Assembly: GCF_900100275.1 (NCBI RefSeq)
Contig: NZ_FNET01000012.1
Span: forward strand, 186,001-250,000
Length of the DNA: 64,000 bases
Origin: Lentzea albidocapillata subsp. violacea
Lineage (GTDB): Bacteria; Actinomycetota; Actinomycetes; Mycobacteriales; Pseudonocardiaceae
Direction of reading: 5' to 3'
Positions 1 to 9,147 of the stretch are shown here, one piece after another (the first letter of the stretch is position 1; the number at the start of each line of letters is the position of its first letter). The notes under the pieces are model-generated. The model searched no databases and had not been told where the DNA came from. It saw only the letters and a list, made by a program, of their open reading frames with translations. The position numbers were made by a program, and so were the translations under genes.

Positions 1-1219
<1,219 letters not shown>

Positions 1220-1285
1220 AAATCGGGGAGATCTCGTCCCGTCGCACCACCTACCCGGTGTACCACGACGGAAAGGGGTATCCCC

Positions 1286-1828
1286 ATGATCAACCGACGA
1301 CAGGCCATCGGCGCGGCGGCCACGCTCGCCGTGGCCACCGCCGCCACCCAGCTCGTCACACCGGGCACCGCGCTCGCGGCGCAGACGGGCTGGGCCTCCT
1401 GCCCGAAGTGCCAGTCGCTGTGGTGGCCGAACACGCCGTACGCGATCCCGTGCCGGGCCGGAGGCCACCACACGAAGGACGGCAGCTTCAGCTACCAGGT
1501 GAAGGTGCAGTCCGACGGCGGCGCCGGGCAGAACGACTGGCGGTCGTGCGCGGCCTGCCAGTGCCTGTGGTGGTCCGGCGGCACGGCCGGGCGCTGCGCC
1601 GGCGACCCCAACGGGCACCGGATCTCCAGCTACGCCATCGGCAAGTCCTGGTACTACCTGGTGGAGTTCGAGCCGCAGTTCCCGAGCGAGCGGCACCAAC
1701 GCGGCTGGCGTTCGTGTGCGAACTGCAGCGTGCTCTTCTTCACCCCCGTCGGCGGCCCGAACGGCCGGTGCGCGAGCGGCGGCCGGCACGAGCCGGTCGG
1801 ATCGTGGAAGTACCTGCTGAGGTACTGA
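1286..1828 (+). CDS. Secreted protein with three WxSCxxC...C...H repeats
   Basis: Unrecognised 180-residue exported protein. The N-terminus (NRRQAIG, then a hydrophobic Ala-rich stretch and an ALA-AQ cleavage site near residue 32) looks like a Sec or weak twin-arginine signal peptide. The mature part is three imperfect repeats of about 45 residues. Each has W-x-S-C-x2-C (Cys 39/42, 88/91, 144/147), a third Cys 12-15 residues later (56, 104, 162) and a His a few residues beyond (61, 111, 168), i.e. a possible CCCH metal site or disulfide module per repeat. Aromatic residues (LWW, LWW, LFF) follow each CxxC. The ATG is preceded by GGAAAGGGG at good spacing. It is monocistronic, ending in a strong terminator. 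Function unknown; surface metal binding or ligand binding is a guess. Confidence 0.8.
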   Translation: MINRRQAIGAAATLAVATAATQLVTPGTALAAQTGWASCPKCQSLWWPNTPYAIPCRAGGHHTKDGSFSYQVKVQSDGGAGQNDWRSCAACQCLWWSGGTAGRCAGDPNGHRISSYAIGKSWYYLVEFEPQFPSERHQRGWRSCANCSVLFFTPVGGPNGRCASGGRHEPVGSWKYLLRY

Positions 1829-1835
1829 GATCGAC

Positions 1836-1864
1836 GAGGCCGCGGGCATCCAGCCCGCGGCCTC
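1836..1864. terminator. Bidirectional hairpin terminator
   Basis: A perfect 12-bp stem (1836-1847 with 1853-1864) and a 5-nt loop lie between two convergent genes ending at 1828 and 1871. It lacks a T-run, as is common in high-GC actinobacteria. Confidence 0.75.
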
Positions 1865-1870
1865 CCGGCG

Positions 1871-4800
1871 TCACGGCCTGCGGACGTAGGCGACACCGAA
1901 GTCCGAGTCCGCCGGGAGTCCCGCCTGGTCGAAGCAGCGAACGGTCAGCCAGACGTTGCGGGCGGGCACCCCGTAAGAGTTCAACCCGATCGCCGTGCAC
2001 GTCCGTGCCGAACCGAGCGTCGTCACCTGCACGGCGTCCGCCGGCCAGACGACGGGATGGCCCAGCGTCCGGTACTTCACCTGGTAACGGCCGGCCGACG
2101 TGCGGACGATCTCGGGCACCTCGCCGAACGCGCGGACGACCTCCCCGCCGCCGGTGGCCGTCAGGTACGCGGCGGGTGCGGTGGTGTCCTGGTGCAGGCC
2201 GGTTCCCTGGACGTGGCTGAGCCGCCAGCGGGTGTCGCGGTCGCAGATCACCCGGAAACGCACCTGTCCACCGGTCGCGACACCGCCGTCGTGGCCGCAC
2301 CGCGCAGGACCGTCGCCGAGCGGCGTCACCTTCGCGAAACCCGCCTCAGCGGCCGGAATCATCACCTCGTACGCGCCGATGCCGGTCCTCGTCGCCTGCT
2401 CCGACGTCACCGAGCCCGACTTCGGCACGCCCAGGAACAGGTGGAACGGCACGTCCTTCGGTAGCGCGGTGCTGCCGTAGCAGTTCACGCCGACCAGGCC
2501 GTCGATCCCATCGGCGCGGTGGCCGCGGACGACACAGCCGTCGGCGCTCAGCGAGTACGCGGTGACGTGCGGAACCGCCTGCGGGGAACCGATTCCCGGC
2601 ATCCGGACCAGGTAACGGCCGGTGCCTTCCCTCGTCACGGTCACCTTCCTGGACCACCACGAGTCGTTCTCGCCGAGCCTGCCCGCCCAAGTCGACCACT
2701 GCCAGTAGGGGTGCATCTGCGTAGGCACTCCCACCGGCGTGGACGGCCACTGCATCTGCACGTAGCCCCACTGGTCACCAGGGCCGTGCACACCAGGGTC
2801 CTTGGGGTGCAACGGTCCCACCTGTTCACCGGGCGCCGGCGGAGGACGCATCGCGGTCACGCCGAACGGCAGGTCGGCGACCCTCCCCGCGTCGTCGACG
2901 CACTGGACGGTCACCCACACGTCGTTGATCGGCGCTGGAAACGACGACCAGTTCATGGCGTGGCAGTAGCCGGTCTCGGTGGCACTGGCCTGCACCGTGC
3001 CGCCCTGCATCCCGATGCCCTTCATCAGCACGACGTACCGGCCAGGACCCCAGCGCTGCAACGTCATCGCGCCGCCCGTGCTGTTGTGCGACCTGGTCTG
3101 GTCGACGCGCAGATCCGTGGAAGTGCCGGTGGTCTGGGCGTAGGCGCCGGTCGACCCCGCCAGCGGTCCGTTCTCCGTGTAGGTCAGGGCGAACCGGCTT
3201 TCGCCCGTGCAGCGCACTGCGATCGTCACACCGGTCGCGGTGCTCCTGACGCCGCCTGGCTGGCAGCGGACGTTGCCAGGCGAGTACGGGGTGACCTGCG
3301 CGTAGCCGTTGCCCCGCAACGATCCTGCGAGGTCGACCTCATAGCGGCCAGGCCCGAGCACGCGGACCGGGTCGCCGGGACGGACGACGGACCGGCCGCC
3401 CGGTTCGGCGAGCAGGACCGTGAAGCGCAGGTCCTGTGCGGCAGCGCGTTCGTGGCACGCCACCAGCACGACCTGGTCCGCGCCCTCGGACCGGTTGTCC
3501 CGCACCACGCAGCCGACGGGGTTCGGCAACTGGTAGTACGTGACGGTGACGTGCGCGATCGCGGACGGCGAGGCCGCGCCGGGCATGCGCACCCGGTACA
3601 CGCCGGTGCTCTCGCGGACCACGGTCGCACCGCTCGTCGTGCCCCATTGCCACGCGAGCGGGACAGGGGTCTCCTGGCCGATCGGCGCGGTGTTCTGGTC
3701 GATCCGGGCGAACGCCCACCTGGCCGGTGGCGCAGGTGGCGGCGTCGAGGTCGTGGAAGTGGTGGTGGTGGGCCGGACCGGGACTGCGGCCGGCTCCGCC
3801 GCGGTGGTGCGAGTGGACGTCGGCGCCCTGGTCACCACGGCGACGAGCGGTGCACCCCGCGGTGGTGTCGTCGTCGCGGTGGTCGCGACGGGCTGCCCCG
3901 TGGTGGTGGAAGTCGTTGTGCCGGAGGAGGTTCCGGTCGGATCGGGCAGGGCGACGTCACCGCGCGGACTGTCGTCGTTCGCCGCGAGCAGCGCGATCAC
4001 GGCCGCCGCCACCAGCCCGGTGCCGGCGGCCAGCGCCCTGGCCACGACCGGGTTCTCCTGCACCAGCCGCACGACCGTGTCCACGCCGGGCACGGTTGCC
4101 ACGCGGGTCGTGATGCTGCCCAGCACGCTCGTCCGCCCCACGGCGAAATCGCCGCCACGGCTGAAGAAGGCGATGATCGTGCGCTTGCTCTCCTCGTCGT
4201 CGACCAGCCCTGCCAGGCCGGGGCCGAGCGCCCAGCGGCTGTAGTCACGGGCTTCCCGGAGATGCGACTCGCAGGCCGCGCAGCCCGTCGCGTGCTTGAT
4301 CACGGCGGCGGACGTCTTCGGGTCGAACGGCCCGGCGGCCAGCGCGTCGAGTGCCGTGCAGTGCCTGCGGCCGACGCGGGTCAGCACGTACGAGGCGATG
4401 GCTTCGTACGTCGCCTGGCGAGCCCGCTGCAACTGCCGGTCGGCCTGACTCTTCGGGATGTCCAGCGCGACAGCCAGTTCACCGCCGACCACCAGGTGGT
4501 CCCTTTGCAACGTCAGCCGCAGGTGCGTCGTCATCACGTTGCGTAGCGCGGGTTTCAGTCCGTCGAGCGCCGCGGTCAGCACGGACAGCAACTCGGCACG
4601 GCCCATCAGCTCGGCGATGTCCACGTCGTCGGCGAGGTCGTCCGGCACGTCGCGGTCGTCGCGCTGATCGAGTTCGGTGTAGCGATCCTTGAGCAGATTC
4701 CACGCGATCCCGGTCAGCCACGCGTCGAGCACCTGTGGCTGCTGTCCGTTGCGGATTCCTTCCAGCGCACGGACGACGACCTCGCTCACCAGGTCGTCGA

Positions 4801-4936
4801 CGTCGTCGTGACCGCGCAGGCGCCTGCGGAAGTACGGGCGCAGTTTGGCCTGACACCGCACGAACAACTCGTGCCGGGCAGCGCCCTCACCTGCCCGGAG
4901 CCGGTCGACCATATCCTCGTCGGCCATCAACGACAC
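1871..4936 (-). CDS. ECF sigma factor fused to zinc-finger (ZAS-like), transmembrane helix and large duplicated extracellular region
   Basis: About 1021 residues. The N-terminal ~185 residues are an ECF sigma factor (region 2 around 20-90 with DDVDDLVSEVVVRAL; region 4 around 115-180). There follows an H-x3-C-x2-C motif (His216, Cys220, Cys223, preceded by Cys194) like the zinc-binding anti-sigma domain, then one transmembrane helix (about 301-320), a Thr/Ser/Pro linker and about 600 extracellular residues. The ectodomain consists of six Cys-pair modules arranged as a three-module unit repeated twice (module 1 resembles 4, 2 resembles 5, 3 resembles 6). The architecture matches the ECF52-type sigma factors of actinobacteria, which carry their own membrane anti-sigma part. 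Three starts are possible (ATG 4939, GTG 4936, ATG 4927); AGGAGG is 2, 5 and 14 nt away respectively, so GTG 4936 is preferred. The sensed ligand is unknown. Confidence 0.85.
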   Translation of the reverse strand: MSLMADEDMVDRLRAGEGAARHELFVRCQAKLRPYFRRRLRGHDDVDDLVSEVVVRALEGIRNGQQPQVLDAWLTGIAWNLLKDRYTELDQRDDRDVPDDLADDVDIAELMGRAELLSVLTAALDGLKPALRNVMTTHLRLTLQRDHLVVGGELAVALDIPKSQADRQLQRARQATYEAIASYVLTRVGRRHCTALDALAAGPFDPKTSAAVIKHATGCAACESHLREARDYSRWALGPGLAGLVDDEESKRTIIAFFSRGGDFAVGRTSVLGSITTRVATVPGVDTVVRLVQENPVVARALAAGTGLVAAAVIALLAANDDSPRGDVALPDPTGTSSGTTTSTTTGQPVATTATTTPPRGAPLVAVVTRAPTSTRTTAAEPAAVPVRPTTTTSTTSTPPPAPPARWAFARIDQNTAPIGQETPVPLAWQWGTTSGATVVRESTGVYRVRMPGAASPSAIAHVTVTYYQLPNPVGCVVRDNRSEGADQVVLVACHERAAAQDLRFTVLLAEPGGRSVVRPGDPVRVLGPGRYEVDLAGSLRGNGYAQVTPYSPGNVRCQPGGVRSTATGVTIAVRCTGESRFALTYTENGPLAGSTGAYAQTTGTSTDLRVDQTRSHNSTGGAMTLQRWGPGRYVVLMKGIGMQGGTVQASATETGYCHAMNWSSFPAPINDVWVTVQCVDDAGRVADLPFGVTAMRPPPAPGEQVGPLHPKDPGVHGPGDQWGYVQMQWPSTPVGVPTQMHPYWQWSTWAGRLGENDSWWSRKVTVTREGTGRYLVRMPGIGSPQAVPHVTAYSLSADGCVVRGHRADGIDGLVGVNCYGSTALPKDVPFHLFLGVPKSGSVTSEQATRTGIGAYEVMIPAAEAGFAKVTPLGDGPARCGHDGGVATGGQVRFRVICDRDTRWRLSHVQGTGLHQDTTAPAAYLTATGGGEVVRAFGEVPEIVRTSAGRYQVKYRTLGHPVVWPADAVQVTTLGSARTCTAIGLNSYGVPARNVWLTVRCFDQAGLPADSDFGVAYVRRP

Positions 4937-4963
4937 CATCTCCTCCTATGGCGGCGGCATTAC

Positions 4964-4991
4964 GCGTCCTGGGCCGGGTGACCCAGGACGC
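4964..4991 (-). terminator. Hairpin terminator after the lectin-like gene
   Basis: A perfect 10-bp inverted repeat (4964-4973 with 4982-4991, 8-nt loop) begins 11 nt beyond the stop codon of the minus-strand gene ending at 5002 and separates it from the sigma gene that starts at 4936. Confidence 0.65.
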
Positions 4992-5001
4992 AACGCTCTG
5001 A

Positions 5002-5934
5002 TCAGGCCGGATAGATCGCGAAATCATCCATTTGGACCCATGAGTCCGAGCCGGGAGCCCAGTAGCCGAGGAAGACCGTCACCGCGCCGTTCGCGCCGGT
5101 GGTGAAGTCGATGGTGTGCTCCTGGTAGCCGTTCACGACTCCGTACGGCCGTTCCACCAGGCCGGTGGAGGCGCCGCGCACGCCGAGGTAGCCCGCGCCG
5201 AACACCGGCGAGGTGCGGAGGAAGACGCGCATCCGGTAGGAGGCGTGCGGGCGCAGCGGAACGTACTGCGTGACGGCGTTCCAGTTGCGCGAACCGGTGC
5301 GGATGAACGCGTTGTTACCACCGGAGTTGGCATAGCCGAGACGAATGTCGACGCCCTTGTGGTCCGGCCCCTCGGCGTGCCACGGTGCGGAGACCCCGCG
5401 GTTCGGCTGCCGTTCGAAACCGCCGTCCTGCACGAGGTTGCGATAGACCCGCATGGTGACGGTGAAGCCGCCGGTGTTGTCGGACAGGTTCTCGTCGTTG
5501 ATGCCGAGGTCGATGCGGTCGTTGCCACCGGAGTGGTACCCGGCCGGATCCATGCAGCCCGTGTTGGCGGCGAGGAACTTGACGCCGTTGCCGGCGAAGC
5601 GCCCGTAGAGCGAGTACGCCCGGCCGCCCTGATGCGGCCAGTTGCCACCCCAGGTGATGGTGTTCGAACCGGCTGGGCCGTGGCTGCCGGACCAGCCGCC
5701 GGTGTTGATCGTGCCGGTGGCGCTGAGGTGGATGACGTCACCCGCCTGCAACGCGAGGGGTGCGGCCGTCAGGTACGTCGACCCGTGCACCCACTTGGTC
5801 GCGGTGTAGGTGGCGGGTTGACCGTTCTGGCACCGCGACCACGGCGTCATCGGTGCGGGAGCGGCAGCGGGTGCGCTCTGCACACCCGCTGCCAGGCCGA
5901 TCATGGTCAGGACCAGGAGGAGAAGGTTCCTCAT
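5002..5934 (-). CDS. Secreted two-domain carbohydrate-binding protein (LecA-like + CBM4/9-like)
   Basis: 310 residues with a clear Sec signal peptide (Leu-rich residues 4-20, cleavage near the APAAAPAP stretch). The N-terminal half (about 33-155) resembles the PA-IL/LecA galactose-lectin fold: a GDVIHLSATG strand, a Cys-containing LAANTGCM region and, at its end, DRIDLGINDENLSDNTGGF, where LecA proteins carry their Asp/Asn calcium-sugar ligands. The C-terminal half (about 165-310) begins NLVQDGGFE, contains an SYRMRVFLR strand, and ends WVQMDDFAIY, typical of family 4/9 carbohydrate-binding modules. No catalytic domain is present, so it probably binds a glycan outside the cell. It lies just upstream of the large sigma factor whose ectodomain may also bind carbohydrate, but a terminator separates them. 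Domain assignments are by motif and are moderately sure. Confidence 0.72.
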   Translation of the reverse strand: MRNLLLLVLTMIGLAAGVQSAPAAAPAPMTPWSRCQNGQPATYTATKWVHGSTYLTAAPLALQAGDVIHLSATGTINTGGWSGSHGPAGSNTITWGGNWPHQGGRAYSLYGRFAGNGVKFLAANTGCMDPAGYHSGGNDRIDLGINDENLSDNTGGFTVTMRVYRNLVQDGGFERQPNRGVSAPWHAEGPDHKGVDIRLGYANSGGNNAFIRTGSRNWNAVTQYVPLRPHASYRMRVFLRTSPVFGAGYLGVRGASTGLVERPYGVVNGYQEHTIDFTTGANGAVTVFLGYWAPGSDSWVQMDDFAIYPA

Positions 5935-6021
5935 CGTGCACTTCCTTCCCGAAGGCGGTGGGCCTTGCGAGAGGTACGTGCACGGGCCGGAGCAGTTCTC
6001 CCCGAAAACTTCGAAGATCTT

Positions 6022-7533
6022 TTAGGCGTCGACCTTCTCGCGTTCCGGTTCCGCCGCGGCGGGAGGCTTCGGCAGGAAGCGCTTGATCAGCGGGAAGAAC
6101 AGGATCAGGACGATGACCACGTAGACGATGATCGCCATCGGGCTGTTGACCAGACCGGTCAGCGAGCCGTCCGAGAGCTGCAACGAGCGGCGCATCTGCT
6201 GTTCCGCGGCCGGGCCGAGGATCACGCCGATGATCGCGGGCAGCACCGGCAGGCCGTAGCGGCGCATGCCGAAGCCCAGCAGGCCGATCACGAACATCAG
6301 CAGCAGGTCGAAGATGTCCGCGTTGACCGCGTAGGCACCGACCGAGGCGAAGAACAGGATGCCCGCGTAGAGGTACGGCCGCGGGATGCGCAGCAGCTTC
6401 GCCCACAGCGGCGCCAGCGGCAGGTTCAGCACCAGCAGCAGTGTCAGGCCGATGAACAGCGACGCGATCAGCGCCCACACCAGGCCGGACTCGCGCTGGA
6501 ACAGCAACGGGCCGGGCTGGATGCCGTACTGCTGGAACGCCGCGAGCATGACGGCCGCGACCGCCGTGGTCGGCAGGCCCAGCGTCAGCATCGTGACCAG
6601 GGTGCCCGCCGCGGAGGCGGAGGCCGTGGACTCCGGGCCCGCCACGCCTTCGATGGCGCCCTTGCCGAACTCGTCCTTGTGCTTGGAGAGCCGCTTCTCC
6701 GTCACGTACGACAGGAACGTCGGGATCTCCGCGCCGCCGGCCGGGATCGCGCCGAACGGGAACCCGATCACCGGGCCGCGCAGCCACGGCTTCCAGGTGC
6801 GCTTCAGGTCGGCGCGAGACAGCCACGGACGGCCGACCGGGATCGGTTCGAACGGCTTGCGGCGCAGGTGGGCGGCGACCCACAGGGCCTCGCCGACCGC
6901 GAACAGCGCCACCGCGACCACGACGATGTCGATGCCGTCGGCGAGGTGCAGCGAGCCGAACGTGAGGCGCTGCTGGCCGGTCATCTCGTCGAGGCCGACC
7001 AGGCCGATCGTCAGGCCGATGAGCAGCGAGGCGAAGCCGCGGATGCGGGACGCGCCGAGCACCGAGGTGACGGCGATGAACGCCAGCACCATCACGGCGA
7101 ACAGGTCGGGCGCACCGATGTCGACGGCGTGCTTGGCGACGAACGGTGCCAGCAGGACGATCAGGATCGTGCCGATGATGCCGCCGGTGAAGTGACCGAT
7201 GGCAGCGGCGGCAAGCGCTTGCGCACCACGTCCCTTGCGGGCCATGGGATTGCCTTCGAAGGCGGCCACGACCGCGGCGCTCTCACCCGGCGTGTTCAGC
7301 AGGATCGACGTGGTCGAACCGCCGAACATGCCGCCGTAGTAGATGCCCGCGAACATGATGAACGCGCCGGTCGGCTCCATGCCGTAGGTGACGGGCAGCA
7401 GCAGGGCCACCGCCATGGCCGGGCCGATGCCCGGCAGGACACCGATCGCGGTGCCCAGGAGCACGCCGATCGCGGCGAGCAGCAGGTGTGTCGGCGTCAG
7501 CGCGGTCGCGAAGCCGTCGAGCAGTTGTTCCAC
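6022..7533 (-). CDS. tctA: Tripartite tricarboxylate transporter, large membrane subunit TctA
   Basis: 503-residue integral membrane protein with about 12 hydrophobic segments; it is the channel-forming subunit of the TTT uptake system for citrate-like carboxylates, driven by the ion gradient. Diagnostic features are the N-terminal [20 protein letters not shown] segment (the family's Gly-rich motif), [19 protein letters not shown] and the C-terminal repeat with [17 protein letters not shown]. Length is normal for the family. The GTG start at 7533 directly follows the TAG of tctB (7534-7536), so translation is coupled. It is the last gene of tctC-tctB-tctA. Substrate cannot be read from the sequence. 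Confidence 0.95.
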   Translation of the reverse strand: MEQLLDGFATALTPTHLLLAAIGVLLGTAIGVLPGIGPAMAVALLLPVTYGMEPTGAFIMFAGIYYGGMFGGSTTSILLNTPGESAAVVAAFEGNPMARKGRGAQALAAAAIGHFTGGIIGTILIVLLAPFVAKHAVDIGAPDLFAVMVLAFIAVTSVLGASRIRGFASLLIGLTIGLVGLDEMTGQQRLTFGSLHLADGIDIVVVAVALFAVGEALWVAAHLRRKPFEPIPVGRPWLSRADLKRTWKPWLRGPVIGFPFGAIPAGGAEIPTFLSYVTEKRLSKHKDEFGKGAIEGVAGPESTASASAAGTLVTMLTLGLPTTAVAAVMLAAFQQYGIQPGPLLFQRESGLVWALIASLFIGLTLLLVLNLPLAPLWAKLLRIPRPYLYAGILFFASVGAYAVNADIFDLLLMFVIGLLGFGMRRYGLPVLPAIIGVILGPAAEQQMRRSLQLSDGSLTGLVNSPMAIIVYVVIVLILFFPLIKRFLPKPPAAAEPEREKVDA

Positions 7534-8052
7534 CTAGAACACCTCCATCAACGGGCCACCGGGCAGGGGGACGCCGAGCAGGTTGTTGAACACCACGAAG
7601 GTGAAGATCGACAGACCGGCCGCGAGCAACGGGTCGCGCACCGGGTTGCGGCTGCCCAGGGCGTAGGCCGCGCCCCAGAACAGGATCGCGCCGGAGATCG
7701 GGAACCCGACCACGCCGATCAGCACGGCGTTCGCGAGGAAAGCCCCGCACAGCAGCAGAACCGTGCGCCAGTCGGCGGGTGCGGACAGGTCGACGTCCTC
7801 GCCTGCCTCCGCCTCGCCCCTGCCGCCGCGCAGCACGTCGCGGGCCAGCAGCGCGGCGACGAGCAGCAGCAGCGAGCCGACCAGGATCGGCACGGCCTTG
7901 GGGCCGACCGGGCCGCGCTGGGCGAAGTCGGTGGGGATGCGCAGCGCGTCGGTGAGCACCAGCACGCCGAGCACGACCAGCAGGGCGCAGATGCCCAGCT
8001 CGGAGTGGTCGCGGAGCCAGCTCCTGCGCTCCGGTTTCGTCACGGTCGTCAT
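7534..8052 (-). CDS. tctB: Tripartite tricarboxylate transporter, small membrane subunit TctB
   Basis: 172 residues with four predicted transmembrane helices (about 18-36, 50-70, 95-118, 135-160) and a charged cytoplasmic loop rich in Glu/Asp between helices 2 and 3, the TctB/DUF1468 pattern. The ATG at 8052 overlaps the TGA of tctC by 4 nt (ATGA), which supports this start over an upstream in-frame one; the extra N-terminal residues of that longer frame lie antiparallel-free but inside tctC and look non-native. It partners TctA in the membrane. Confidence 0.9.
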   Translation of the reverse strand: MTTVTKPERRSWLRDHSELGICALLVVLGVLVLTDALRIPTDFAQRGPVGPKAVPILVGSLLLLVAALLARDVLRGGRGEAEAGEDVDLSAPADWRTVLLLCGAFLANAVLIGVVGFPISGAILFWGAAYALGSRNPVRDPLLAAGLSIFTFVVFNNLLGVPLPGGPLMEVF

Positions 8053-9035
8053 GCCAGCCCCAAGTCCTTGAGCACCGTTGCCACCCGCTTGTTCTCGTTT
8101 TCCAGGAAGGTCCTGAACTCGTCTCCCGGTGCGAAGGCGTCCGTCCAGCCGTTGCGCTGCAGGGCTTCCTTCCACTGCGGCGTCTTCTGGAGGTTCTGGA
8201 ACACCTCGACCAGCTTCGCCTCGTCGGTCGGCGAGATGCCGGGAGGAGCGACGATGCCGCGCCAGTTGGTGAACTCGACGTCCACACCGGACTGCCGCAA
8301 CGTCGGCGCGTCGATGCCCTCGATGCGGTTCTTGCTCGTCACCGCGAGCACCCGCAGCGTGCCGGCCTGGATCTGGTCGCGGTACTCGCCGACGCCGGAG
8401 ACGCCGAACGCGACCTTGCCGCCGAGCACCGACGCCAGCAGCTCGCCACCGCCGTCGAACGGGATGTAGTTGACGGTCTTGGGCGGCAGGCCCACGGCCT
8501 TGGCGATCAGCATCGGCGCCAGGTGGTCGGGACCGCCGGGAGCCGAGCCGCCGCCGACGGTCACGGTGCCGGGGTTGGCCTTCCAGGCGTCGACGAGTTG
8601 TTGCATCGACGTGTACGGCGAGTCCTTCGCGACCACGACGATGTCCGGTTCCTCGATCAGCTTCGCGATCGGGGTGGTGTCGAGCAGCGAGTTCGGCGAC
8701 TTGTTCGTGTACACCGCGCCCACGACGCCCAGGCCCATCGACATGATCAGCTTGCCGTTGCCGCGCTCACCGACCGTGCGGCCGAGTCCGACCGTGCCGC
8801 CGGCGCCGGGGAGGTTGAACACCTCGGCGTTGCGCAGCAGGTCAGCGTCCTCCATGGCCTTCGCCGCCGTGCGCGCCGTGATGTCGTAACCGCCGCCCGG
8901 CGCGTTCGGCACCAGCACCCGCAGCGCCCGCACCTGACTGCCATCGCCGCTGTCCGCACCCGGCGTCAGCAGCGGTGGCACGAGCAGGACGGCGAGCAAC
9001 GCCGCCGCCACCGCCACCCACACCTTCACCGACAC
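8049..9035 (-). CDS. tctC: Tripartite tricarboxylate transporter, substrate-binding protein TctC
   Basis: About 328 residues: an N-terminal hydrophobic export/anchor segment (VAVAAALLAVLLVPPLL) followed by the Bug/TctC periplasmic-binding fold, here tethered outside the membrane. Family motifs are APGGGYDITAR near the start, the VVAKDSPYTSMQQLVDAWKA segment, and GGGSAPGGPDHL. GTG 9035 is chosen because it places the signal segment at the N-terminus and has GCGGGGAT upstream; the longer frame to 9149 runs into the opposite divergent promoter. First gene of the tctCBA operon and divergent from the two-component system at 9148, which probably controls it. Confidence 0.9.
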   Translation of the reverse strand: MSVKVWVAVAAALLAVLLVPPLLTPGADSGDGSQVRALRVLVPNAPGGGYDITARTAAKAMEDADLLRNAEVFNLPGAGGTVGLGRTVGERGNGKLIMSMGLGVVGAVYTNKSPNSLLDTTPIAKLIEEPDIVVVAKDSPYTSMQQLVDAWKANPGTVTVGGGSAPGGPDHLAPMLIAKAVGLPPKTVNYIPFDGGGELLASVLGGKVAFGVSGVGEYRDQIQAGTLRVLAVTSKNRIEGIDAPTLRQSGVDVEFTNWRGIVAPPGISPTDEAKLVEVFQNLQKTPQWKEALQRNGWTDAFAPGDEFRTFLENENKRVATVLKDLGLA

Positions 9036-9147
9036 TGTGATCCCCGCCTCTCGTCCGCGTGGTTGGACATGTTGCTCTGGTGTAAACCTTGATGTCGCTC
9101 TTGCGCTTCTAAGGTTTCTTTCGGTCTTTCTGGTCACGGGAGGTCTC
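9036..9147. promoter_or_regulatory. Divergent promoter region between tctCBA and its two-component system
   Basis: This 112-bp intergenic segment must hold promoters for both directions. On the plus strand TTGATG (9089-9094) and TAAGGT (9110-9115) have only 15-nt spacing, so they are weak candidates. GGGAGG (9138-9143) is the ribosome-binding site of the kinase gene. No clear operator repeat was found for the response regulator. Confidence 0.4.

Noticed and set aside
2519-4546. 675-codon plus-strand open frame antisense to the large sigma gene
   Set aside because: Composition is that of an antisense shadow (Arg/Gly/Val-rich) and the minus-strand gene has clear domains and a ribosome site.
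5116-8469. 1117-codon open frame on the plus strand across the lectin-like and tct genes
   Set aside because: It is antisense to four well-supported genes, is extremely Arg/Asp/His-rich, and matches no fold; a normal artefact of high-GC codon bias.
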